The notes: a model not told the origin generated them from the letters alone. Counted from the stretch's first letter, positions 27,779-36,155 are shown. The stretch: DNA of 64,000 bases from Spongiibacter tropicus DSM 19543 (GCF_000420325.1 NZ_ATUS01000001.1:124001-188000), one strand, 5' to 3'. Made by a program: numbers and translations.

Positions 27779-28327
27779 CTACTCCCCGAACCCGAGCTGG
27801 GTTACCACAGGAATATCCAGGCCATAGGCCGCGTTGGCTTTCTCAATAGCGACCTGCCTGAGCTTGGGATTTTTAATACCATCGATTTTGGCGAGCACGT
27901 TAACAATGCTGGAACCATTTCCGGCTTTTACGGCGATGCCCTGAGTTTCATAGGCATGGAGCGCGCCGTCCCATTCCTCATGTTTAGATTTAAGCCACTC
28001 TGCAGATTCCAGATTGCCCTGAGCATTGATATTTCGGGGACTTAATGTGTTCAAAAACGAAGTGACACGGTCTAATCGGATAAGATATTGCTCTCTTTCA
28101 ACAGGTTTCTCGTCCATTTGGGGGTACCGGGGTACCCCCAAAGTCATCCCAAACCGCTCGGTCAGATATGAGTCGTTAAGCAATTTTGTCTTTTGCCTTT
28201 TCCACTGGATACCGATCTGATCGCATATCGGTTTAAGGGGCACTCGGTCATGCCCATCTTCGCATTTCACCACCGGCAATATTGCATCGCCGAAGCCGAT
28301 TGAAATATGGATACGTTCGTTTTTCAT
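27779..28327 (-). CDS. P22_AR_N-type phage antirepressor-like protein
   Basis: 182 residues. The N-terminal 120 match the antirepressor N-domain layout: VPLKPICDQIGIQWKRQKTKL, then SYLTERFGMTLG, then YLIRLDRVTSFLNTLSP, then the LNLQ-type EWLKSKHEEWDGAL helix. The C-terminal tail is short. A perfect GC-rich DNA palindrome (28117-28142) encodes the loop before YLIRL, the same domain position as in the other two antirepressor-like genes. It is the last gene of the early leftward operon. It probably inactivates a repressor, but the target is unknown. Confidence 0.8.
   Translation of the reverse strand: MKNERIHISIGFGDAILPVVKCEDGHDRVPLKPICDQIGIQWKRQKTKLLNDSYLTERFGMTLGVPRYPQMDEKPVEREQYLIRLDRVTSFLNTLSPRNINAQGNLESAEWLKSKHEEWDGALHAYETQGIAVKAGNGSSIVNVLAKIDGIKNPKLRQVAIEKANAAYGLDIPVVTQLGFGE
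28117..28142. repeat. Coding palindrome with 12-bp arms
   Basis: TTTGGGGGTACC, a 2-bp spacer and the exact complement. In frame, it encodes LGVPRYPQ inside the antirepressor-like gene. Confidence 0.92.
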
Positions 28328-28330
28328 GGT

Positions 28331-28618
28331 TCACCTCGCTTGATAACGGGAATAGCTTTTACAAATCTTCTGAAACATCGCCGCCGCCTCGGGTTTGTGG
28401 TCCAGTTCGGCGCGGCTTTCTATGCCGCAGGCATCCAGAAAGAAGTCGCGGGCGTCTTCTTCGGTGTGGGTGCCGTCAGCAATATAGATTGGGTATTTCG
28501 CATTGCGCTTGCGGTCGAGCCACAGCCGGAACTCGGCGGACTGGCATAGCATTGCAGCACGTCGTGAAAGTGCCCCGCCCTTCTTGCCCCCGCAAGCTCC
28601 CTCTGTTTGCATGGTCAT
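28331..28618 (-). CDS. Conserved-looking phage early protein, unknown
   Basis: 95 residues from ATG 28618. There are no clear motifs; a basic patch (SRRAAMLCQSAEFRLWLDRKR) is followed by DGTHTEEDARDFFLDACGIESRAELD. It lies 3 nt before the antirepressor gene and 56 nt after csrA in the early operon. It resembles small DNA-metabolism proteins of phages only in size and position, so no function is assigned. Confidence 0.65.
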   Translation of the reverse strand: MTMQTEGACGGKKGGALSRRAAMLCQSAEFRLWLDRKRNAKYPIYIADGTHTEEDARDFFLDACGIESRAELDHKPEAAAMFQKICKSYSRYQAR

Positions 28619-28674
28619 GCCCCTGTTGTGGTCAGTGGGCACCGGGGAGTTGCCGCTCTCCGGTGCCACCTTCG

Positions 28675-28899
28675 TTAAATGGCGGAGAGGTGCTTGCGCC
28701 GGTCAGTCATGGTGTCAGGTGCTTGTTTCTGGGCCTGTTTGCGCTGGTAAATCTCCTCACGGTCCACGCCCACATCCTTTTCAGCAACAATGCCAAGCCG
28801 CACCTGGTTGCCCTTCACGCCCAGCACAGTCACTTCGACCAGCTTGCCGTTGTCGTCGCAGATCAGGGTCTCGCCTATCCGTCGGGTTAAGATCAACAT
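28675..28899 (-). CDS. csrA: Phage-encoded CsrA/RsmA RNA-binding regulator
   Basis: 74 residues starting [14 protein letters not shown], with [29 protein letters not shown], the full CsrA core including the Arg of VRLGI that contacts GGA RNA motifs. The tail is longer than in E. coli CsrA (61 residues). It lies within the replication operon. A phage copy could compete with host CsrA/RsmA or control phage mRNAs; which of these applies cannot be read from sequence. Confidence 0.92.
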   Translation of the reverse strand: MLILTRRIGETLICDDNGKLVEVTVLGVKGNQVRLGIVAEKDVGVDREEIYQRKQAQKQAPDTMTDRRKHLSAI

Positions 28900-28928
28900 G
28901 GTGGTTCTCCTTCCTTAGTTTTGGGCCA

Positions 28929-29069
28929 CTAAAACGTGACCACGTAGGTGAGCCCTGCGGCAAACAGCCAATAGAGCCCTTTTCTCCAGTCGCCACCCAT
29001 CAGGTAGGGCGCGGCAGCGCCCAGTTGCAACACCATCATGGCGGCGGGTAACAGTTTCTCAGCGGTCAT
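28929..29069 (-). CDS. Small hydrophobic phage protein (46 aa)
   Basis: Starts at ATG 29069 inside the end of the preceding gene (11-bp overlap). MTAEKLLPAAMM is followed by two hydrophobic stretches (VLQLGAAAPYLMGG and GLYWLFAAGLTYVVTF), suggesting a two-helix membrane peptide. The function is unknown. Confidence 0.55.
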   Translation of the reverse strand: MTAEKLLPAAMMVLQLGAAAPYLMGGDWRKGLYWLFAAGLTYVVTF

Positions 29070-29292
29070 GGGTGGCACCTGCCGGCAGGTGCGGACGTTT
29101 GGCAAAGCCGGTGCGGTCATAGATAGCTTTCCATTCGCTGAGCGGCTTGGCAGCGCGCACAATCAGCTTGTTAGACTCATCTTCACGGTGCACTTGCAGC
29201 AACACATCCAATAGCGCTATGGCCAGTGCATTGCCACCGGCTACCAGCTCCTCATAGCTGGCCATGCCGGGGTCTTCGGTAAATTCGCTCAC
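29059..29292 (-). CDS. Small phage early protein, unknown
   Basis: 77 residues, acidic N-terminus, SYEELVAGGNALAIALLDVLLQ helix, basic C-terminal half. ATG overlaps the primase stop by 4 bp, so it is translationally coupled. No family recognised. Confidence 0.6.
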   Translation of the reverse strand: MSEFTEDPGMASYEELVAGGNALAIALLDVLLQVHREDESNKLIVRAAKPLSEWKAIYDRTGFAKRPHLPAGATHDR

Positions 29293-31949
29293 GCGGGTCT
29301 CTCCTTGTTTTCAAATATCCAGCAGCGCACCGACTTCCCCTCGGTGCCGTTCAGGTGAATGGCAGAATTAACCACCTTGGTATCGAGGTATTTGTGACGG
29401 CGGCTGCCTTTAAGCAGGCGCTTCAGATCGGTCATGGGCGGCACCTGCTGGCGGTGCTCCACGGCGCGCTCCACAAAGTGGTTCAGGTTGATGGCGATTC
29501 GATCTTTATTTTTGCTGTGGTTGAGCTTGGGATCGTTGTCGCCACCATTCAAAAATTCGTATTGCTCCCAAAATTCCTGCACTACCGGATGATCAGCACT
29601 AATCGCCTTCTGGCGCTCCACGGCCATATTCAGCAGCTCCCGCTGGGTCGCCTTCACCTGCTCTTTGCTGAGGGGCAACACCAGCGCCAAGGCACTTACC
29701 AGGGCACACAGTTGCCCGTGGTTCTTCGCAATCCGCACGTTCTTAATGCCGGGCTGGGCCATCAGGCGCTGCTCAAATTCGGGGGTTTTTTCGGAAATCA
29801 GAGCCATAATCTCGGCCTCTTTTTTTACCGACTCGAGCACAAAGCTGCTCACATGCTCCAAGGGCATGTGCTCCAGCTCATGGGCCATCCGCTTGCTGTC
29901 GTCGTTGTGCGCAGCGCGGGTAAAGCGCAGGTGCACAATCCGCTGCAGCACCGCCTCACTGGCCTGTACAGCAGCGTTCTGGCTGATGGCAACCGCGCCA
30001 CGAAACGGCGGCTCATAGGTCTCGTTGCCACTGTTCTTCATGCCTCGGCTGCGCACCGACCGCCCGTTGTAAGCCGTTTTCAGCTCGTCCCAGTCAAACT
30101 TTTTGCCGTGGGCGGTATCTTCGTCGCGGTCGCCCTCAATCAGCACCACCGGCATATTGGACACCTGCCCCATATTCCGCGCACGGGCGGCTGCCGTAGA
30201 CTTGCTGGGGTCAAAACCTTCGTAATCGCGCCGACCAAAGGTCTTCCACAAAAACTCAATGAGGGTGGTTTTACCCGCGCCGGGCTCGCCGATGATTTCG
30301 CAAAAGGGATAGCTTTTTTGGGTATCGCGGATCTGCTCGGCAAATAAAGCACCAAACCAGAAGGCCAGCGCCACCAGGCCCTTTTCGCCAAAACACACAT
30401 GAATGTGGTGCACCCAGTCGGTGCGGTAGTTGTCGGCGTTTTTCGCAATCGCCAGGTGCACGGATTGGTTCAGGCTCTTGATCGCCAGTTTGCCCGCGTC
30501 GAAATAGTCCTCATCGTTGATGCCGATCAGGCGACCATCTTTGACCGCCACATCGTTGTAAACGTAAATGCCAAACTCTTTGCTGTAGCCCAAAAAGTCG
30601 ATGGTATTGACGGTCTTAATATTGAAAAGCTGGTCCTTGGCAATCGTGTCCAGCTGCTGACTGGTGCCGGTAAACACACTGCCCGCCGCGACCGATAGCA
30701 GGCGCTTTTTAAACTCACTGGCACTGGAAAGCTGCCCCCCGGTAAAGGTGTTTTTAACGGCTGGCCCACCGTGGGGAAAGGTAATACGGGCGTAATACCA
30801 GCTCTCATCGGTGATGGTATTGGCCTGAAAATACAAAAACTGGAAATGGCAATTGGCGATCTCGCAAATCGTGTTGCTCAGCTCCAGCGCCTTGTCGCGC
30901 ATTTCCCGCTCAGTCATCCCTTCGTCGGCATCGCTCAGGCTGTTATAGGCCTTGTTGAACTTGTCCAGGTTGAGCGCAAACCAGTACACCCGGCTGCGAA
31001 ACTCAAAATTGAACTCCTGCCGCTGGTGGTGGTTGTACATCAGCAGGGCTTTTTCGCTGGCACTGGCGGCAATCAGTAGGCTGCCGTGGTAGCGATACCG
31101 CGCCATATCCTTCTCGGTAAGGCGGGCCTGCATGTGCAGGTCGTTCCAGTCGTCTTTGCCCTTGCTGTTTTGGGGAATGGTCACGGCGGTAGACCGCTCG
31201 TTGGTTTCAGCCAGGCGAGTATGGTGGCGCAGGGTCCACTTACGCCCTGCCGCGTCGCCATCCAGCGCCCACACCCAGCGCACGTCTTTATGCTTGTGCT
31301 CGTCAAAAAACGCCGAGGGGAAATTGGTGCAACCTAATATGGCGCAGGCTTTGTAACCGTTCAGGTAAAGGGCGATCGCATCCAGAATACCCTCAACAAT
31401 AAACACCTCGTTGCCGTGGGCGATTTCCTGCCCCGGGGGGAACCAGGCCAAGCCCTTATAATCGCCCTTGAATGAGGCCTTGCGCTTCTTCTTCTCGCCG
31501 TTGTCGTTAACCCACAGCTCTTCAACGAAGCGGTCAAAGTAGATGCCATCGGCAATCATAAAGCGCACCGTGGCCGTGCCCGACTGCTTGCCGATCACGT
31601 TGGGGCTCCACCATCGGTCCTGCTCATACCAGCCCGCAATGCGGGTAATATCAAATCCCCTCGCCTGCATTAAGTACGCGTCGGCGGTGGCTCGGGGGTT
31701 ATCGTCCGTGGGCTGGTAGCGCTCGTTGAATTTCTCAAACGCATCGGGGTACAGCTCTTTAATGTGCCCTGACCAGGCGCAGTTATTTTCCCGGCCGCAG
31801 CGAATCACCCAAGGGCTTTCCGCTTTGGTGTACAGCTCCTTCTTGCCGCAGCTGGGGCAAACACCGGAGCGCAGCCAGCCGCTGCGCTCCTTGAACTGAT
31901 AATCCCGCAGCAGGCGCTGGGTGATATCGTTATGTACCGCTGGGATCAT
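29289..31949 (-). CDS. Phage primase-helicase (zinc finger, TOPRIM, P-loop)
   Basis: 886 residues. A CHC2-like zinc module at the N-terminus (CPSCGKKELY ... CGRENNCAWSG) is followed by a TOPRIM domain with FIVEGILDAIALYLNGY (about 180-196) and ALDGDAAGR (about 230). A C-terminal superfamily 3/DUF927-like helicase has Walker A GEPGAGKTT (about 553) and Walker B-like VVLIEGDRDEDTA. It is comparable in design to P4 alpha and related satellite or phage replication proteins. It should prime and unwind phage DNA; P2 itself uses the unrelated rolling-circle protein A, so this phage likely replicates differently. Confidence 0.9.
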   Translation of the reverse strand: MIPAVHNDITQRLLRDYQFKERSGWLRSGVCPSCGKKELYTKAESPWVIRCGRENNCAWSGHIKELYPDAFEKFNERYQPTDDNPRATADAYLMQARGFDITRIAGWYEQDRWWSPNVIGKQSGTATVRFMIADGIYFDRFVEELWVNDNGEKKKRKASFKGDYKGLAWFPPGQEIAHGNEVFIVEGILDAIALYLNGYKACAILGCTNFPSAFFDEHKHKDVRWVWALDGDAAGRKWTLRHHTRLAETNERSTAVTIPQNSKGKDDWNDLHMQARLTEKDMARYRYHGSLLIAASASEKALLMYNHHQRQEFNFEFRSRVYWFALNLDKFNKAYNSLSDADEGMTEREMRDKALELSNTICEIANCHFQFLYFQANTITDESWYYARITFPHGGPAVKNTFTGGQLSSASEFKKRLLSVAAGSVFTGTSQQLDTIAKDQLFNIKTVNTIDFLGYSKEFGIYVYNDVAVKDGRLIGINDEDYFDAGKLAIKSLNQSVHLAIAKNADNYRTDWVHHIHVCFGEKGLVALAFWFGALFAEQIRDTQKSYPFCEIIGEPGAGKTTLIEFLWKTFGRRDYEGFDPSKSTAAARARNMGQVSNMPVVLIEGDRDEDTAHGKKFDWDELKTAYNGRSVRSRGMKNSGNETYEPPFRGAVAISQNAAVQASEAVLQRIVHLRFTRAAHNDDSKRMAHELEHMPLEHVSSFVLESVKKEAEIMALISEKTPEFEQRLMAQPGIKNVRIAKNHGQLCALVSALALVLPLSKEQVKATQRELLNMAVERQKAISADHPVVQEFWEQYEFLNGGDNDPKLNHSKNKDRIAINLNHFVERAVEHRQQVPPMTDLKRLLKGSRRHKYLDTKVVNSAIHLNGTEGKSVRCWIFENKERPA

Positions 31950-31958
31950 GGTTGCCCC

Positions 31959-32312
31959 TTAGTACAGTTCGATTTGTTCGGAGATAAGGTCTTTGTTGGT
32001 CACCACTTCCTCACTGTGGCTTATGGATCTATGGATTTTCTCCAGAGACACCCGCTCGAAATACGGTTCAAGATCTGAATCCGCAAAAATCTCCACCAAT
32101 TCCTCCATAGCGCCGCAGCTCACATTGGCGTGGCGTTCAATGGTTTCAAGTCGATCACGGATCAGGTTGTAGTCAGGGTGGCTGTCATCCAACTCATCGC
32201 GTTCGTCAAGCACTTTCAGAACAGCGTTGTGGGCGGAGCTATAGGGCTCGGTGAGCCACAAATGGGTTTCCAGTTCGTCAATGGTGATGTTGTTCAACAT
32301 CGCGTCATTCAT
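31959..32312 (-). CDS. Acidic early phage protein, unknown
   Basis: 117 residues from ATG 32312. The product is strongly acidic and helical (ITIDELETHLWLTEPYSSA, VLDERDELDDSHPDYN). ATGA overlap with the upstream gene. Acidity and size resemble DNA-mimic or adaptor proteins, but nothing specific supports that. Confidence 0.6.
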   Translation of the reverse strand: MNDAMLNNITIDELETHLWLTEPYSSAHNAVLKVLDERDELDDSHPDYNLIRDRLETIERHANVSCGAMEELVEIFADSDLEPYFERVSLEKIHRSISHSEEVVTNKDLISEQIELY

Positions 32313-32563
32313 GATGCTTTCTCCGTTTTGGTCACTGCTTCCCACGCCGTAGCGCCGTTGTAGTCATCGCCGCCGGTGGCGACCCATTCATTGCCCTGTT
32401 CATCAACGAGAATTGAACCGGGCATGGCGGTGTGCGGGTCGCGCACCTTATCCATCCAGCCGCAGGCCTCGCCGTTGAAAATGTGGATAACGCCGCCCGT
32501 CAGGCTCAGGTCTCGGCAGCGCTCTTTCCGGTAACGGTCAGCAATTTGCTTATTGGTTTTCAT
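32309..32563 (-). CDS. Small early phage protein, unknown
   Basis: 84 residues from ATG 32563 (MKTNKQIADRYRKERCRD). Contains HIFNGEACGWMDKVRDPHTAMPGS and ILVDEQGNEWVATGGDDY, repeated tryptophan-glycine segments seen in some phage hypothetical proteins. Overlaps the next gene by 4 bp. Confidence 0.55.
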   Translation of the reverse strand: MKTNKQIADRYRKERCRDLSLTGGVIHIFNGEACGWMDKVRDPHTAMPGSILVDEQGNEWVATGGDDYNGATAWEAVTKTEKAS

Positions 32564-32571
32564 GGCGCCCC

Positions 32572-33651
32572 CTACATGCGAATCGGCATGAGCACATGCA
32601 CGACCTCCTGATTGCCGGTCCACAAAAACTGGGGATTTTGGGTACCGGTATTGAGCCAGGTGAATTCGCCCTTAACGGCATTCATGGCATCGTTCAGGTA
32701 ACTCAGATTCAGGTGCACCTTCGGCCAGCTTCCGCTGCATTGCGCCTCAGCTTCGTCCTTGGTGTCGCTCTCTGTGCCCGCCGTCAGCGACAGCAGATTT
32801 TCATTGATTTCGCAGCCAAGCATCTGGGTGCCTACCGGTACAAAACTGCGCAGACGACTCAACGCAGGTGCGATATGCGCCGCGTCCAGGGTCGCGGTCA
32901 CGCCGCTTACAGGAATGCGCATCACTCGTTTGTAATCCACGTATTTCACATCAAGCAGCTGCGACCGGTAGCGGCCGCAGGCGTGGACTACTTCAATGGC
33001 ACTATCGCTATAGCGGAGCTCTGCGCCCTCTTCCATCAGCGCCGCAATCAGGTTTTTGAGGCTATCGCGGGGAATCGTAATAGGCCGAAAATCGGCATCG
33101 ATCAGCGCGCAGGCGGCCCGGTGACCATCCGTTGCAACCACGTCATGCTCATTCAGGTGAACCCCCAGCAGCGCGGGGCGCGCGTCATGAACTGCCACCG
33201 CGTACTGCACCGTCGCAATGGCTTTGGCTAATTCCTCGGGGTCTAACACAGGCGATTTCGCCTGGCCCATCTCCTGCCCTTTGGGGAAAATATCTGCCGG
33301 CATCGACAAAATCTGAAAGCGCCGACGGCCTTGCTGCAACACGGTTTTAAACTGTTCGCTGTCGGGGCTGCCCGTGGTGCTCAAGGTGGCAGGCCCAGCC
33401 AGTCCCGTGACAGCCGCCTGCAACTTCTCGGCATGACAGGTAACACTCCCCGCCTGCTCAACACGCTCAGCGGCAATCACCACCTCGATCTCTTGAGAGA
33501 AATCCCGGCTGATCACCCGCAGCTCAGCGGGCGATTCCGTAGCGATCAACAGCACATGCTCAAGGATGTTCAAGGTGCTTCGCTTTTGCGCCAGATTGTT
33601 TTTCAGGGCGGCAGCCAGTCCCTGTGCATTCACAGTCACATTCACATTCAT
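32572..33651 (-). CDS. DnaN-like DNA sliding clamp (beta subunit homologue)
   Basis: 359 residues, close to the 366 of E. coli DnaN. The clamp pattern is visible: NILEHVLLIATESPAELRVISRDF in domain I, LLGVHLNEHDVVATDGHRAAC at the domain II equivalent of the canonical TDGHRLA segment, RSQLLDVKYVDYKRVM, and a C-terminus VVHVLMPIRM like the bacterial VMPMRL that lines the protein-binding cleft. It is much diverged from chromosomal DnaN. It probably loads with the host clamp loader for phage replication. Phage beta clamps of this type are uncommon in P2 relatives. Confidence 0.88.
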   Translation of the reverse strand: MNVNVTVNAQGLAAALKNNLAQKRSTLNILEHVLLIATESPAELRVISRDFSQEIEVVIAAERVEQAGSVTCHAEKLQAAVTGLAGPATLSTTGSPDSEQFKTVLQQGRRRFQILSMPADIFPKGQEMGQAKSPVLDPEELAKAIATVQYAVAVHDARPALLGVHLNEHDVVATDGHRAACALIDADFRPITIPRDSLKNLIAALMEEGAELRYSDSAIEVVHACGRYRSQLLDVKYVDYKRVMRIPVSGVTATLDAAHIAPALSRLRSFVPVGTQMLGCEINENLLSLTAGTESDTKDEAEAQCSGSWPKVHLNLSYLNDAMNAVKGEFTWLNTGTQNPQFLWTGNQEVVHVLMPIRM

Positions 33652-33662
33652 GTGGGGCCTCG

Positions 33663-34007
33663 TTATTGGAGAGAAAAGAAGTCGGTAATCGCGTGCAGAA
33701 TCTGGTCTGCACTCACAATAATCTGGCGGCCATCCTTGGTGCGCAGCGTGGTGTAAAACGCACAGGTGGCGTCCACATCAATCCACACCTCACCACTGTG
33801 GCTGGCCTCTGCCAGCGCCAGCGCCGCTTCTTTGGTGGCGCGATCGGCGGTGATATCAAACGTCATCATCAGGTGCGCCTGGCAGCGCGACAGCAGCGCC
33901 TCGTTGCCTTGGCGACTGGCCAGATGCTGGCTGCGGTGTTTCAACATGTAGCTCAGGGCAGCGTTGCTGATGGTGTTATCAGGGTTAAACGGCAATACAT
34001 TGCTCAT
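33663..34007 (-). CDS. Early phage protein, unknown
   Basis: 114 residues beginning MSNVLPFNPDNTISNAALSY, a style common to small phage early proteins. The central ITADRATKEAALALAEASHSGEVWIDVDA suggests an alpha/beta fold. It lies 11 nt before the clamp gene. No function assigned. Confidence 0.6.
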   Translation of the reverse strand: MSNVLPFNPDNTISNAALSYMLKHRSQHLASRQGNEALLSRCQAHLMMTFDITADRATKEAALALAEASHSGEVWIDVDATCAFYTTLRTKDGRQIIVSADQILHAITDFFSLQ

Positions 34008-34020
34008 GGTCGCACCTGCG

Positions 34021-34245
34021 TTAGTTTTTGGAGAAAAGGCCCTTGGTCACCGGGAGGTGAATGGAGGGGTCTGGCGTGGCCGACTCAGACAGCGTCCGGG
34101 TGGCCGTTAAATGGGCCACCCAAGTGTGGCCGCAAACCGGGTTCTTACAGATCAGCGTCAGCTCTCGGGTGAGCCGGGTCATTTGCTCGCTGTCACGAAT
34201 GTAAGAGTCAGAAAGGCAATGGGGGCATGGCACCAGGCGGCTCAT
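34021..34245 (-). CDS. Second Ogr/Delta-like zinc-finger protein
   Basis: 74 residues with VPCPHC near the N-terminus and LICKNPVC 25 residues later, giving C-x2-C and C-x4-C like Ogr. The rest (TWVAHLTATRTLSESATP) follows the Ogr pattern. It overlaps the preceding stop by 4 bp. Because it sits in the early operon, it could turn on late genes directly from early transcription, while the copy at 25314 is under C4 control. This division of labour is inference. Confidence 0.78.
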   Translation of the reverse strand: MSRLVPCPHCLSDSYIRDSEQMTRLTRELTLICKNPVCGHTWVAHLTATRTLSESATPDPSIHLPVTKGLFSKN

Positions 34246-34811
34246 TCGGCACCCCCTGCGCGCAGCGCTTTAACGTAGTTGATGGCGCTAACGGTGGCCG
34301 ACAGGGCTTCGTGCAGCTCTTTATCTGCTTTATCCAACTCGCCGGGGTCGACGCCATCCATAAGGGACACCAGTGAGCAGGCAGCATCCGCCTGCTCTTT
34401 AATCAAGTGATCCAGCGTCAATGCAGCTGCATTACTCTCGAATTGGTGAGAAACGGAAATACCAGAGGCCGCGTACACATGCCGCAAGTACTGAAGACGA
34501 AGATCCTGCGGCATTGCTGCCACAATGGCCTGCTCTAAATACCAAAGCTTATCCGGGGCGGGCTTGGCCTCCTCATAGGCTCCCAGCCAGCGCCACAGCT
34601 TTTGGGCGTGAGCGCGCATATCCCCAACCGCATCATCGCCGTGCGAAAACTCCACACCAGTGCCCGCCAGTTGCTCTTTCAAGCCAAGCTGGTCGAACTT
34701 CTCCACCACGATCTCTGCCACTAACTGGCGGTTATGGCGTGGGCTTGAAGCCCACCTATCCAGATAACGACGAATCAGTGCGAGGCGATTTTGCGTGTGA
34801 TTAATTTCCAT
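34242..34811 (-). CDS. Early phage protein, unknown, helical
   Basis: 189 residues from ATG 34811 (the frame extends 36 nt upstream). Predicted mostly helical, with TQNRLALIRRYLDRWASSPRH at the N-terminus. No recognised domain. Operon neighbours are an antirepressor-like gene upstream and the Ogr-like gene downstream. Confidence 0.6.
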   Translation of the reverse strand: MEINHTQNRLALIRRYLDRWASSPRHNRQLVAEIVVEKFDQLGLKEQLAGTGVEFSHGDDAVGDMRAHAQKLWRWLGAYEEAKPAPDKLWYLEQAIVAAMPQDLRLQYLRHVYAASGISVSHQFESNAAALTLDHLIKEQADAACSLVSLMDGVDPGELDKADKELHEALSATVSAINYVKALRAGGAE

Positions 34812-34929
34812 GCTTACTTCCTTCCGTGTTGATGTTTGCAACACCAACGTCTCATAGGTTTCAGAACCAGCAACTCGGAGTGCATGCGGGGTGCTTTCTT
34901 ATTCATATCAAGCACTGGGAATGGCTCAG

Positions 34930-35493
34930 CTATTGGAAAAGTGGCATGTCGTCATCGACGGCCGCGCCCATTTCATTGAGATGTTCATGAATCAGCTTGG
35001 AGATGGATTTCTTCTCCGCTGGGTCAGTGGTGGCCTTGCGGGAACGAATCAGCTTGTCGAGCTGGGTAACGGCTTCGCCTTTGCCGCGTTTATGTGCGAC
35101 ACCATAGGTTTCATAGTTGTGGATGGCTTCTGCCCATTCCTCTTGGAGATTAAGAAGCTTTTGCGCCGCCTCTTCTTTACCCCGAGCCTTGATCCGATTC
35201 GTTTGGATTCGAGCCAAAAACATTCGAGATCGGCTCAATTGGAGATAAATGCTTTCTTTGGGGGGGGTAATAGATCCCCCCTCAGCCGATAAAACGGGGT
35301 CTACAAGTCGCTTAGTGCCATAAAGAATGGCGTTATCAGGCTCAAATACAGTGCGTTTTGCACCTCGCCAGTCAATTTCCGCAAGGTCTACTAGCGGCTT
35401 GAAGGGGATGTATTGCACCCCTTCGTGCTCCACTACGATCATGGTGACCCCGTGGAAGTTGATCAGACTTACTACTTTGGTTGCGTTACTCAT
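34930..35493 (-). CDS. P22_AR_N-type antirepressor-like protein 2
   Basis: 187 residues from ATG 35493, overlapping the HTH gene stop by 8 bp. The N-domain has VEHEGVQYIPFKPLVDLAEIDWRGAKR, then YLQLSRSRMFLARIQTNRI, then LLNLQEEWAEAIHNYETYG, the same layout as the protein at 27779. The loop before YLQL is encoded by a G-run/C-run near-palindrome (35260-35281, GAGGGGGGATC ... CCCCCC), a weaker form of the pattern seen in its relatives. Likely an antirepressor; the target is unknown. Confidence 0.78.
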   Translation of the reverse strand: MSNATKVVSLINFHGVTMIVVEHEGVQYIPFKPLVDLAEIDWRGAKRTVFEPDNAILYGTKRLVDPVLSAEGGSITPPKESIYLQLSRSRMFLARIQTNRIKARGKEEAAQKLLNLQEEWAEAIHNYETYGVAHKRGKGEAVTQLDKLIRSRKATTDPAEKKSISKLIHEHLNEMGAAVDDDMPLFQ

Positions 35494-35887
35494 GGTTTTC
35501 GCCTCGCTGGGTGGGTTGGTTTTCTTTTCGGACCTCAGCCAAGTGAGCGGCGATGGACTCAAGAAGTGCGAGGTCGACTGGGCTAAGAAGGCCGCTGTCA
35601 TTCATTTGGAAAATGTTGAACAGTGAAGTTGGAGCTATTGAAGAGGCGCATAGCGCCGATTCGAGTTTCAGCCAAGATGGAGGTGGAACGTCGAACGCAC
35701 GGCAGATATCCATAATTCTCTCAGCGCTGATCGCACCAGTTCTCTTGAACTTCGATACTGCCGACTCCGTGCAACCTAGCGCCCCGGATAAGCGCTTTTG
35801 AGTTATGCGCCTTTCTGCCAAAAGCGAGTTAATCCAACGCTTGTTGGAATCCGTCACCTCGTCGCTTCTATACTTAATGCCCGCCAT
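35486..35887 (-). CDS. HTH regulator, paralogue of the CI-like repressor
   Basis: 133 residues from ATG 35887. The helix-turn-helix ITQKRLSGALGCTESAVSKFKRTGAIS is followed by AERIMDICRAFDVPPPSWL. The same architecture and spacing occur in the rightward regulator at 36218 (SQAEVARRMKLTTAAVSRWKKTGQIS, then NIMMLCSILDCSPPAWF), so the two are paralogues of identical length. It is the second gene of the early operon. It may compete for the same operators or the same dimer partner. Confidence 0.78.
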   Translation of the reverse strand: MAGIKYRSDEVTDSNKRWINSLLAERRITQKRLSGALGCTESAVSKFKRTGAISAERIMDICRAFDVPPPSWLKLESALCASSIAPTSLFNIFQMNDSGLLSPVDLALLESIAAHLAEVRKENQPTQRGENHE

Positions 35888-35948
35888 TTTTCCTTCTCCT
35901 GTGATCACGTATTCAAGACAGAGCAGTCGTACTGCCTATAAGGTCGAA

Positions 35949-36155
35949 TCAACTTGGAGTTGGGCCGAAGATGTCTGGACGAAGTTGGTGCGCGGCAACC
36001 TTCCCTGCAGTGAGGTTTTCAATTGCCTTGCATCTCGCAGCCGGAACGCTTCCACGCTTTTTCCAGCCTGATATCGCTGCTGTATCAATAGCGAGTTTCT
36101 CGGCGAGCCGGGCTTGTCCACCTACGACTTCAATTGCCTTTTCTAGCGCTTCCAT
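35949..36155 (-). CDS. YdaS/Cro-like early repressor
   Basis: 68 residues: MEALEKAIEVVGGQARLAEKL, then TAAISGWKKRGSVPAARCKAIENLT, a classic YdaS/Cro helix-turn-helix. First gene leftward of the switch, divergent from the CI-like gene, as cro is from cI. Confidence 0.87.
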   Translation of the reverse strand: MEALEKAIEVVGGQARLAEKLAIDTAAISGWKKRGSVPAARCKAIENLTAGKVAAHQLRPDIFGPTPS

